Below, piece by piece: positions 41,801-52,238 of a stretch of 64,000 nucleotides of DNA; the first letter of the stretch is position 1, and each line of letters begins with the position of its first letter. The translations under genes were made by a program, and so were the position numbers. The stretch comes from Aphis gossypii. Taxonomy: Eukaryota; Arthropoda; Insecta; Hemiptera; Aphididae. A model generated the notes under the pieces. The model was not told the origin of the DNA. It saw only the letters and a list, made by a program, of their open reading frames with translations, and made no database searches. The stretch covers positions 71,890,604-71,954,603 of the forward strand of contig NC_065531.1 of NCBI RefSeq assembly GCF_020184175.1, in the 5' to 3' direction.

Positions 41801-41963
41801 TTTCAAGATCAAATTTTTTATTTTACGAAGACTGCACGAACACTATCGTTTTGAGGTGTATGGAATATGTCGGATTACTTTAAGACAACTACTTATTTTA
41901 TCAAACAAAGTATTATGTGTTTACTTTTTTATTCAAATTCAATTCAAATTAAATAAAAATTAA
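38883..41963 (+). CDS. Gustatory-receptor-type seven-transmembrane protein
   Basis: Predicted insect chemoreceptor of the gustatory receptor family, a ligand-gated channel of sensory neuron membranes. Five exons with phase-0 junctions (38883-39050, 39851-40165, 40361-40735, 41662-41730, 41808-41963) give 360 aa, within the usual 350-450. Seven hydrophobic segments can be placed: one in exon 1 (around GIFYLIRFLLI), two in exon 2, three in exon 3 and the last in exon 5. The small fourth exon (INRISLVLYQ...) followed by a final exon ending VYFFIQIQF matches the family's C-terminal pattern, whose signature is TYxxxxxQF, here with Val for Thr. Introns 1 and 3 each hold a hAT-like insertion. The N-terminus is short, so an extra upstream exon is possible. 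The ligand cannot be inferred. Unrelated to the flanking FAS-like genes. Confidence 0.75.
39375..39681. mobile_element. Short hAT-like element in receptor intron 1
   Basis: The left end is CAGCGTTTCCCAACCT and the right end is the complement of CAGTGATTCTCAACGT, a common hAT terminal pattern (CAGxGxTTCxCAACxT). It is 307 bp with no coding capacity. The flanking 8-mers (ccataaat and ccatatgc) agree only at the first five positions, so the target duplication is at best eroded. Confidence 0.6.
40965..41452. mobile_element. Inverted-terminal element in receptor intron 3
   Basis: The left end is CAGTGGCGAATACTGA and the right end is the complement of TAGTGGCGAATTCTCC. Ten of the first eleven bases agree. 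It is 488 bp, with local G+C higher than the intron around it near 41230-41430. The minus-strand open frame at 41201-41419 falls within it and is not a credible gene. The shape suggests another non-autonomous DNA transposon, perhaps hAT-like; the target duplication is not clear. Confidence 0.5.
41952..41957 (+). terminator. Candidate polyadenylation signal of the receptor gene
   Basis: AATAAA lies within the last codons, just before the TAA stop at 41961. Weak evidence in such A+T-rich DNA. Confidence 0.2.
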
Positions 41964-42224
41964 ACAGATTTTTTTCAATCGTCATAGAATTAATCTATTG
42001 ACAAGCCACTGATTTTACTTAGAATTATAATTAATTTAAGAAAATTTGTTTAAAAATACATATTACATAATAATTATATTATTTATAAATATAAAATCAG
42101 TACATTTTTATTTTCTTTCATAATAAGTGTTGACTATATAACTCATCATTATGTAAATCAGTTAATTTTATGCATAAAATTTAATGATAAATCATTAACA
42201 ATTTATAAAAAATATTTATATATT

Positions 42225-42505
42225 ATTAAAAAAAAAAAAAAAATTAAATATATTTTGAAAATATAAAAAAATCATAAAAAAATTTTGAAAATATTTTGAA
42301 AATATATTTAATAAAATAAAAAATCATAAAAAAATTGTGAAAATATATTAAAAAAAATATAAAATATATTTTGAAAATTTATTTTATTTTGAAAATATAT
42401 TTTGAAAATATATTAAAAAAAATCAAAAATCATAAAAAAATTTTGAAAATATTTTGAAAATATATTTCAAAAAATAAAAAAATATAAAATTTATTTTGAA
42501 ACAAT
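42225..42505. repeat. A+T-rich degenerate tandem array
   Basis: Irregular tandem copies of a unit built from 'ttttgaaaatat' and 'aaaaatcataaaaaa' blocks. The phrase ttgaaaatat recurs about eight times in 280 bp. It adjoins an interspersed repeat on its right. Minisatellite-like; no function inferred. Confidence 0.7.
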
Positions 42506-42509
42506 TTTT

Positions 42510-43200
42510 TTTTTATAAACGTTTATAATTCAAATTTTTACAAAATCTGTCGAAAACGCGAAAATTTGCAAGTAATTTTGAAGTTGAAAAATCATAGAAT
42601 TTTTTGTATTCATAACTAAGGATTAAAATTATAGCACTAAGTTTTCCATAAGTTTTACTTCAAGTAGCTATAGAGAAAACTCATAACATCATTATAGAAA
42701 AAATTTTATGTGAGTTTGAATTTTATCCTCAAACGATTTTAAATATTTGTTATTATTCAAAAAGTATAAGTAGTAGATACTTGAAAGTTTTACCAGTTAT
42801 TTAGATTGGTATTTTCCTTACATGATTTAATTTTCAAAATATTTTTAGTTTTTTTGAGCTATTTATAGACAACTGAAATTTTCAATTTTTTTGAAGTGCC
42901 GATAAAATTTTTTTGGCCCTATCAAAATACTTGAAAATTTTATACAAAGTTCCTCATATGTTATTCTTATAGTAATTAAAAAATTATAAGATTACATAGG
43001 CACAATTTTTTTGTTATTAGCATTTGAAGTTCAAATTTTGACGAAAAGTCGTCAAAATTATGAATATTTGCAAATTGTTTTGTAGGTATAATTCATAAAA
43101 ATGTTTGTATAGGTAGCTAAGAGTTGAATATTAAATACAAGATTTTTCATAAGTTTAGCTTACAATAATTATAAAAGAACTTAAATTTTGGTGTATTCAG
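42510..43200. repeat. Interspersed repeat, copy 1 (unclassified)
   Basis: Shares several phrases with 45460-45850, including 'cgtttata.ttcaaatttttac.aaatctgtcgaa', 'gaaattttc.attttt' and 'acttgaaaattt.atacaa.gttcct'. The two blocks are in the same orientation and diverged. No coding frame. Consistent with an old dispersed repeat family. Confidence 0.6.
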
Positions 43201-43420
43201 GCCATTAAAACATAAACCACCTTTTTCACCAACCACTGGAAATTATATTCTAGGGCTCTAGGCTGACAAATCATCTTCGTTCAGGATCGTTTTTCGTATA
43301 CAATGATACCTATCATTGCATTCAAATTTAACCTACTCTAGTCCGAGGTCAACCCCACCCTCTAATGTACAGCAGAACGGTACCCACTTGCCCACCTTTT
43401 TTTTTTTTTTAGTTGTATTT
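43200..43420. repeat. Interspersed repeat, copy 1 of a second family
   Basis: G+C-richer block with 'tttttcgtatacaatgatacctatcattgcattcaaattt' type sequence that recurs, diverged, at about 47050-47235. Both copies end in a T-rich tract followed by 'ttattttttggaga' / 'ttatgttttggaga'. No frame. Probably a SINE-like or other non-autonomous retroelement body. Confidence 0.55.
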
Positions 43421-43503
43421 GTTATTTTTTGGAGAAAGTTTTTACGAAAGAACATTTTTAAAAAGTTAACCGAATAAGTAGAAAAAGTGCAAAATCTATT
43501 CAT

Positions 43504-43575
43504 TGATGTCTGGGATTTGAACTCGATACCATGGTCTTTATTTACTCTATGGTAGACGTAGACATCTAAACATCA
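43504..43575 (-). other. tRNA-like sequence (possible SINE head or tRNA relic)
   Basis: Read on the minus strand, 72 bases begin TGATGTT and end GACATCA, which would form a 7-bp acceptor-type stem. GAGTTCAAATCCC lies where the B box of the RNA polymerase III promoter is expected. The D arm and the T stem do not fold well, so this is not a functional tRNA gene. It adjoins the repeat at 43200-43420, which suggests a tRNA-derived retroelement. Confidence 0.3.
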
Positions 43576-43686
43576 GTTCGATGTACAATCAATATAATCT
43601 ATGGTTTCTATAGTTATTTTAGTTTGGAAATTTGAAATTTGTTGAGTGAATTTTTTTTTAGTTCACAATAATCTATCTATCTTCTA

Positions 43687-44815
43687 TCTTTATATATATA
43701 AAAATAAATACAAAAATGTATAACATTTCATCAATTGAGAACGGCTGGATCGATTTCGCTCATTCTTATTTTGTTTGGGTCGTAATTTCCAGGATAAGGT
43801 TCTTATGTAAGAAAAAGTTAAGAAAATTGCACGGAAAATTAAAAAAAATACAATGAAGAATAAAAAATACCGATGACTACTATTACTATTATTATTATTA
43901 CTATTTTATTTTCGGTAATCATGATAACAATGAACAATTGTTATTATTATTTATTTTCCCCATTTTTGTAACATTTTTCACTGATGATTCGCTCCTATTG
44001 GTCGCGAGAGAAAGTGCTTATGTAGTACAATTTTAGGAAAATCCGCCAGAAAACTTCGGAATCTGGATGTAAAAAAACAACAACTGTCACTGCAGTCCAG
44101 CAAGAAAATAAACTATATTAAGGTCACTATTGATTATGATTGAATATAATAATTATAGACCTGTTGTTATATTTTGTTAAAACCATAACAACAAAAATAA
44201 GAATTAGCAAAATAAGTCAATGTCTACAGTAAATTTCAAATTCACAGCAATAAACTAACATAACAAGTTATACCAAGTTTTATTGTTTTACCAACAGGCA
44301 ACAATATAAAAACCACAAGATGGCACATTATTGTATTTTACCCACCGTAGTAAAATAAAAAAATGATATAACTTTGAAACTTAAGTGTTAGAAATTATAA
44401 GCTTACGTACACATCTCGCGGGGTCCGCAATCCACCACGTGTGGATTGCCTACATGATAATATACTGCTCGCATAATCATAAGAGAGACTCACGGCAACG
44501 GCAAGCAGAATGACTATAATATTATGACTTGAGTAACTCACTGACTAATAAACGTAGAGCCTGAACAATGATAGATCGATGCTTACAATTTACACGGTAC
44601 ATTCGTAAAATCGTACCACAAATTTAGTGTGCAATAAGAAAGCATTTTAAAGTGGTGCTTGCACAAGCTTTTTGAGAATCAAAATGGTCAATGAAAATGT
44701 CTAATATTTGAACACCGTTAAACCGAATATTAAAATATAACAAACTAATCAAAATTCGAATCATATTATAAAATTGGAATTTTTAACGGGCAACAAAGTG
44801 CACGGGGTCAGCTAG
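43687..44815 (+). mobile_element. Non-autonomous Helitron (1,129 bp)
   Basis: Starts TCTTTATATATATAAAA and ends in CTAG (44812-44815), inserted between A (43686) and T (44816). These are the rules for Helitron ends: 5' TC, 3' CTRR and an A/T target with no duplication. The 3' end 'acaaagtgcacggggtcagctag' type sequence is repeated, inverted, at 58424. It contains no Rep-helicase frame. An internal palindrome, GCAATCCAC...GTGGATTGC, lies at about 44427-44450. Confidence 0.75.
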
Positions 44816-45229
44816 TAAATAAATAAAATAATTTTATTATTTTAGAATTAAATAATTTACAACATTTTATTTAAAAAATCTGTTATTTTAGATTGAATTT
44901 TGTATAAAAATCACACTCTATTTTTTATCTAGTTCTTCAAAATGTGTTTTTGGACTACATTTCTCCAATATGACCAAAAATAACCGTCATAACATCTGTA
45001 TAGCCACTATACAGTCATAATAATTTTAACCAATAAATGATTAAATTTAAAAGAGTGTAATATTTTATTCGGAGGTATATTACGCCTATTGGCTATTTAT
45101 AGAATTTTATGATGCCATCTTTAATTGTTGTCAAGGCAATATCCTTAGAAGTGTATCACGGAGACAATTTTTAATTCAGTTGCCTTTCACACTCTATAGT
45201 AGACGTATTTGAAGAGTTAATTGTTATTT

Positions 45230-45450
45230 TAAAAATTTAGATTCTGAACGGAGTGATGAATGTATTGATTTTACAATGACGTATATATGTTTTTTTTTTG
45301 TGTCTGTGTACAGCATAACTAGTCGAAATAATGCTTCAATTTCAAACTTCGGGGGTGGTTTCCGATGGAAAAGTGAATATCCTTGGTGCATATAGAGGTA
45401 AAAAGTAAACATTTTCAAAAGTTTTCAAAAAAATCGAGAAAAACAAAAAA
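45230..45450. repeat. Aphid-type interspersed repeat block
   Basis: Begins with 'gattctgaacggagtgatgaatg', a sequence I recognise as highly repeated in aphid genomes, and runs into the unclassified repeat that follows. The minus-strand open frame at 45224-45418 lies within it and is not accepted as a gene. Confidence 0.5.
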
Positions 45451-45459
45451 AAAATGACG

Positions 45460-45850
45460 GAAAAACGGGAATTTTTACGCAAAACCAGTTTTCGACCGAA
45501 TCGATTTTTTTATATGGTTGTAATTCAAAAACTAATCACTGTAAATACTTGAAATTTTCACCAAATGTTTATGTTAGTGTTATCTATATAAAGTATACAG
45601 TTAAATTTTCAAAAATTTTTGACTTTTTTTGAGTTTTTTATAGACCACTGAAATTTTCGATTTTTATGTGAATTTTTTTTTGAAGTGTCGGTAAAAAAAT
45701 TTTGGATGACCAAAAAAACTTGAAAATTTAATACAAGGTTCCTTATGAGTTGTTTTTATTGTAGCTAAAAAAATTAAAAATCGTTAGTCACAATTTTTTT
45801 TTATAAGCGTTTATAGTTCAAATTTTTACGAAATCTGTCGAATCGTGTGA
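45460..45850. repeat. Interspersed repeat, copy 2 (unclassified)
   Basis: Diverged second copy of the family at 42510-43200, in the same orientation. Shares the blocks around 'ttttttatagaccactgaaattttcgattttt' type sequence and the 'cgtttatagttcaaatttttac' phrase. Confidence 0.6.
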
Positions 45851-45889
45851 TTTTTTTTTGTTGCTTATTATACTTTAAAATCCGAGCCC

Positions 45890-45920
<31 letters not shown>

Positions 45921-45930
45921 TATATATATA
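45890..45930. repeat. (AT)n microsatellite
   Basis: About 40 bases of alternating AT with one interruption near 45912. Confidence 0.95.
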
Positions 45931-47049
45931 AGTTACTAATAAATTGATAGTATCTTCATGTATTTTGAGTGGAGGGAGAAACCCTATTTTAGTCATACCT
46001 AATCACACACTCGACCGGACGAAGATCTGAGAAGGGATGGCGTGGAAATGGTTAATTAAATAAATTATTAATTAACCTAACTGTTTCAGCAGTGCTTCAT
46101 GACTTGAACGGTTCATAATCGTCTGAGCCAATAAAATTTTACTCGGTAACTCGTCAATCTGTCCCTTTTTTGACCGTTGTATGACTCATAAAATGATAAA
46201 AAGAAAAGGGATTGCTATATATTTGTTTAACGTTTGGTTACCTCTTTATTGGACGTCCTGTACATATATACTGGGGTGGTCCTTATTTATATAGGTGGAA
46301 TATATTTTTTTGAAAAGTTAACTCAGTACCTTCTCAATTTGTTTAGTTATATGAGTAACTTAGGTAAAATTTAGAAGGTCTCACTCAACCTCTTCTGGTG
46401 CCACATCGGGGTTTAATATGACAAAAGGGCCGGTTAGTTTTCTTATTACTTTATTTAATTCAGAAACTATCATACTTAGCGTAAAAATGTAAGTACATAA
46501 ATAATATATTTTAATATTGTATATAAAAAAAGTATATCACAAAAATAGTCGTGAATCTATCATTTTTTTTAAAAAAAATTGATAAGGAATATTAAAATAT
46601 TGTATTTATTTCTTGAAATTTATTTTTTTCGGTTCATTCGCGCCTAAAATTTATCGCATAATTTCGTGTTTATATTTTAATACGAGTATTGTGTAGGTAT
46701 AACACAAATATTTATAAGTATATTTTTTCAGTAATCATAGTAATATATTATATTAATTTAGTGTTTTATATTAACTTTGTCATTTGTCATTAAATTCAGT
46801 GCTAAATCATATTTTTAATTAATTTATGTTGTTTTTAATTAATATGCCACAAAACCGCATTTGTCACATAACATTTAACATTACGAATGTTTGCGGCTAC
46901 TTGAAATTTTTAACAATTAATATTATTGTATTTTATAAATTACACAAAATAACATTTTCAAAATCAATTCATGCTACTTCATATTACTAATCATTGTAAA
47001 ATAGATATTACAATAATAGCAATTAAATGTATATTTAGGTAGTAATATA

Positions 47050-47235
47050 CAGTCTGGTGGACCATCTCCCCTCAAAATAGTTTTTCGTATGTAATGATCT
47101 ATCATTTCATTCAAATTAAATAAATACCTACATTAATATAATGACTTACTCAATGATGATTAATACTCCATACAACCTCGGCAAAATAATTAAATAATTT
47201 CCTCTTTTTTTCTTGTGACTATTATTATGTTTTGG
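47050..47235. repeat. Interspersed repeat, copy 2 of the second family
   Basis: Diverged relative of 43200-43420 in the same orientation. It shares the 'agtttttcgtatgtaatgat.tatcatt.cattcaaatt' type core, the 'tactc' and 'cgaggtc/cctcggc' neighbourhood and the T-rich tail. Confidence 0.5.
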
Positions 47236-49593
47236 AGAATTAAAAATCTTCAACCTATAACTTTAAGGTTTTTCTGGTAGAAATATGAATCTAATTGATA
47301 GTGACCGGCCAAAATTTAAAAAATAGGTGCTACCTATATGCATTTCAAAATAATTTAGAACTTGTCATTAATTAAAGTAAAAACTTTAAAAAAAAAATGA
47401 TAAATAATAGTAATCAATTTGGAGTCAATATAGTTATTACGCAAATCGATATCAATACATTAATACAATTAAGTAAATCGAAAATGATATCATTATTTTT
47501 CCATTAAAATGTATTGAATACCTGTACTACAACTAAGTATTATATTTAATTTTCAAAAAACATTTAAAATCTGCAAATTATAAATTTTATTATTTGTATT
47601 AAAATTTTTTATAATATGATACACCTATACAATATTCACTTTTTATGTAGTTATTTGCCTAATTATTAAAACCTGATGATTATAATGAGTAATTGTGTAG
47701 TTTAATTATACTATTATTTAATTGGAATGGTGCTATGTGTTATTTACTTCTTGTTTAATTAAAAAAAAAAACCATTTAATTAGGTCATTGTTATAAAAGG
47801 AAATTTATTAATCTATTATTAACAAACAAATTTACTATTTAGTATTCATAAATATTTATATAATATACATAGCCTTTCTCAACACACCATAGTGTATGTT
47901 TAAAATTAAAAATAAATCCTTATGAATGAAATGTTCTATGATAATTAGTGTTTACTTTATGTATGATATAAATATATAATGATTTGTCGTGTTATTATAA
48001 TATTGTAATTTTTTTTTCAGAGTCACTAAGCTATTACTTGTATACCTAGTAGGTAAGAATAGGTATCTACGTATATCAATATGCATTTAAATTTTGACCT
48101 TTATGTGTTTGATGATGTTAAGATATTATAAATACCTCCTGTTTTATATTATGAATATAGTTAAGCTTGAGAGAAGTCTACGTTCAGTACAATTTTATGA
48201 AAGTGTCAGACGTTTGTCAACGGTTTCATAACAAATTCAAAATCAGGTATATTTTAAAAAATATGAATAATATTTAAACTTTTAACTTGTTATCTATTTC
48301 TATTCAAATTACTAGTCTATTCGTTTTTAAATAGTGAGTTTTTATTATCTAAAAATAAAATGATATACTACCTATTTAGTAAATCTTTATAAACAAAATT
48401 AAATAATAATTGTTCGAATAATTGTTTGTGTGAGTGTGCATATGTGTATGTAAGGGGGTAAAAAATAAACTACAGCCGATGGATTTCTCCTATAAATCGA
48501 TAAAGTTCAACACTTACTCATAAATACGTATAATATAAATATAATGTTTGATATAGTTATAGTTTGATAAAATAAATACCTTATTTTAAAAGTTTTTTTT
48601 ATGTAAAACTTATTTGAACATTTAGTAAAAAATATTTCTTCGCGTTGTGAGTTTTTTTTTTTCTAAGTTGACAATTAAATATTATAATATGTTAAAGTAC
48701 TTATAACATTTTTGAGTTTAGCGTGTAATAATTTTTAAGGTATTTCACAGTTTAGGTTATGTATTGTATTGTATAAGTTTCAAATAAGTTTATTGATTAG
48801 AAGGTACGTTCATAACTACAATCTAACGAATGAGTAGTAAATTCAATAGAAACACACGTTTCCTATAAGACTATAACGTTTAAAATATCATGCAATAATA
48901 ATTGACATCAATTGTGTATCAAAAGTCCAACTTAAAATATGTTGAGAAAGTAATTATTAAATAATTTATTTTAAATTTTAACATGCCATATAAAATATTT
49001 TTTTTATAATAATTCAATTATATAAATAATAAATATGATTATTATTTTTTAATTTTAACCTATATAGGTACGTATATACCTACTTAACTCAAATAATGTT
49101 TTATATAATTAATCGAAAACTACTTATAGTTAATAATTTTTAGCCTATATTTCAATATTCTTGTTATTTAATTTAGCAGATATATTTTAATGCATTATTA
49201 CAACAGAATGAATGAAATTTATTTGATCGGGATAAATAAATAATTCAATTTAATACAAAATCTAATATTGATATAAAATGAACATAATGATAAATTAACA
49301 AAAGTTCTACATTAAATTGTATTGTGAGTTAACTTAACTTAGATTAGACTTTTAACCTGACAAAGTAAAAAAAAAAAAAAAATGAAAGTTAAATAAATTG
49401 GCTATAGTCAGTACTTTATTAGTTGGATTTAAATTACTGTAATTTTAGCGTAAGTAGGAGTGTAAGATGCATGAGATACTGCAGGAGATACACAAGAGAC
49501 ATATTTTAAAAATATCAAACTCAGTAAATCAGGATAGTGGATTTGAGAATTAAATAATTTGTGGAGTCAAAGTACCTACATCAATCGATTTTC

Positions 49594-49596
49594 TTA

Positions 49597-49618
<22 letters not shown>
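49594..49618. repeat. Poly-T tract
   Basis: A T run of more than 20 bases followed directly by an A run, in gene-free DNA before copy C. Confidence 0.8.
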
Positions 49619-49627
<9 letters not shown>

Positions 49628-52238
49628 TCAGATATCAAGTTCCTATGCTAATTTTTTAAGAAATAAAATCTGTTTTATTTGTTTTGTATGCAAGTACCCG
49701 TAGTTATCGATACTGAATACGTTCAATTGTGTTTATTAGATTAGTTGAGTAACAGTTTTAAATAACTGAGACGTATTCTTAAATCAAACAAACAAGAAAA
49801 AATTATAAAATATTTCTTCAGTCATAGCGTCAGTTGTCAAAATTTTCAATATTTATATGAATATTAAAAAAGATATTGATTGATAGCAATATACATACTT
49901 AAATTAAAATCTATGAAATGATATATAATGACAAACGGTTCTGAAATTTAATTTCATATAGTAAAATGTATAAAATAAATAATACGTAAAAGTTGTATAC
50001 CCACAAAAAATGTTTTTGAATAATAATAAAATAATTAACATTTCTATTCATCGTTAAAATACTCAATTTTATTCAGATTAAACTAAAAATATGTATAAAA
50101 ATAATTGTGTTTTTATTTTATTTTAGACTTTTAGAAGATTGAGCTTAATTTTTATATCTTAGCTCTAAATTGAAAAACCTTCATATCTTTCAATAGCCTG
50201 AAAAGGGTTTGAAAATTAAACAATACAAAAAAAAAAATTATATACATATTTTGTAAAAAATTAAATATTTACAAACATTTATTTTTGTATTAAAACTAAA
50301 AAAAAAAAATCGATAAATACTAAGGATTTTAAATTTTAACATTTGTAAAGTACTAACTAAATCCAATTTTCTATCCAAAACAGCCTTTAAGTCGACTACT
50401 TATCGTATATACAACACATAGACGCAAACAAACAAAAAAATTAGTCTACCTTATTGAAGAATAAATATTTTTATCATAGTATTAAAATATTTAATCAATA
50501 GGAATTTAAACTAAAACTGTGATACCAAAATCAATGTTAACTATTATTATTACATAATAAATTAAATGCTAATACGGTTAATGGGTTAAAAAGAAGAAAT
50601 AATTGAATTGTGGCCTTATGTTTCCGCTGCATTTATTATTATGGCATGCATTTACTATGAATACACAATTCAAATAATTCCATCCTGGAACAACATAATA
50701 ATAATTCATAATTTTAGATTGAATTCGATTTAATTTTTAACTTTTACATACGTAATATCAATATGTAAATTTTTTAATACAATAACAATGAAAATTCACT
50801 AATTATTTATACTTGTACACATATGCATATTAAAGATTTAATTTAATTTTGTTTTCAATGTAAAAATTCATTTTAAATTATACTTGTATCAAATTCAAAT
50901 AATTATTGTACACAGTATTATTTTACTCCTTATTCAGCTATTTAACAAATTTTAAAATGAAATTTTTACATCAAATATAAATTTTTATTTCAATTTCTTT
51001 GTATAAAAAAGTTATTTTAACTACTATAACTACTATTTCTTCATACAATTTATAGGTGAATTAGTATTGAATTCGGAATATAAAATAAAACTATAATTAA
51101 AAACTACAAAGCTATAATAATTTATGATTTGTAATAAAATATCCAGAGTATGTTCTCAAACTTGGCCATACATCATTTATTTATTTTAATTTAAACTGTC
51201 TAAGATAAATTATCTATTGTAGCCATGTATACCTTATATTACGAATAAAAAAAAAAACAAAATAAAATATTAGTAGCTTGGATATTTAATTTTAAACTAA
51301 CAAATTAAGAAGTTTCACATTTATTTTCAAAATTAAACTCTAAAATATCTGCTATTTTCATTGAATACATTCTTGACATTTAAAATTAGGTAATATATAA
51401 TGTATTACAAATTATAAAATATTTAAAATTATTATTTTAGATATTAAGTTCAACGGATAAATATATATTATTGATAAAAAACGGAATGTGCATAATAATA
51501 TTATTTTTTTTAATATTATTCAAAATGTAAAGTTGTCTTAATAAGTTAGGTATATTATTTTTATAATTTGTTTTAGTTATAGCACTTGTCAATAATCAAG
51601 GTAAATAATTTTAATGCACTCAAAATCATAAAAATACGCATATTAAAAAATCAAAATTTACACTAAATATTACGCTTTTATATTTTATGTTTCCGTTAAT
51701 AATAACATAATTTAATAATAATAATATGATATACATATTACATATATTCATTAATAAAACATATTTTTTTTTTATGATTCTTAATATTATTATATGGTAA
51801 TAAAGATTTTCTATTATAGGCTAATATATTTATAAACGCATAAAACTTTTTTGAAATTTACAGATATAATTGCCGCGTATTTTTTAAAAATCAGAGTCAT
51901 TTCTGTTTAATTCTTCTCAGAGTTACCATTATAGATATATAATTTGTTATTAAAAATATTTTTCAATATTAGAAAGACATTTTGTCCATTTGTCTGATGA
52001 ATGGATTTTAATACAGATATTTCCAACGATGTTGTCGAGTTATCTAAAAAAAATTTCTATGTTTGCAATTTAATACAATTTTCATATAACATTATAACAA
52101 TAACGCATAATTATTTTTAAATTTAGATACCTATTGTTATAATTTTTTTATAGTTGTTTAAGAAAAATAAACTTTTCAGTATTCATGTATATTAATATAT
52201 TATATATCTATTATAAGGCATTGAATAATTAATAAACA

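Larger units (their letters stand above)
41964..52238. other. Large gene-free, repeat-containing region before copy C
   Basis: 10.3 kb with no supported gene. The left half (42200-47300) is packed with repeats: an A+T tandem array, two related interspersed blocks, a Helitron, a tRNA-like stretch and an AT microsatellite. The right half (47300-52238) is uniform A+T-rich DNA with homopolymer tracts such as poly-T at about 49594-49618. Open frames here are short and lack splice-supported partners. The stretch 45950-46480 is richer in G+C than its surroundings but has no recognisable ends or frame. Confidence 0.6.

Noticed and set aside
45950..46480. G+C-richer stretch considered as a gene or transposon
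   Set aside because: No open frame of note, no terminal inverted repeats and no target duplication could be found.
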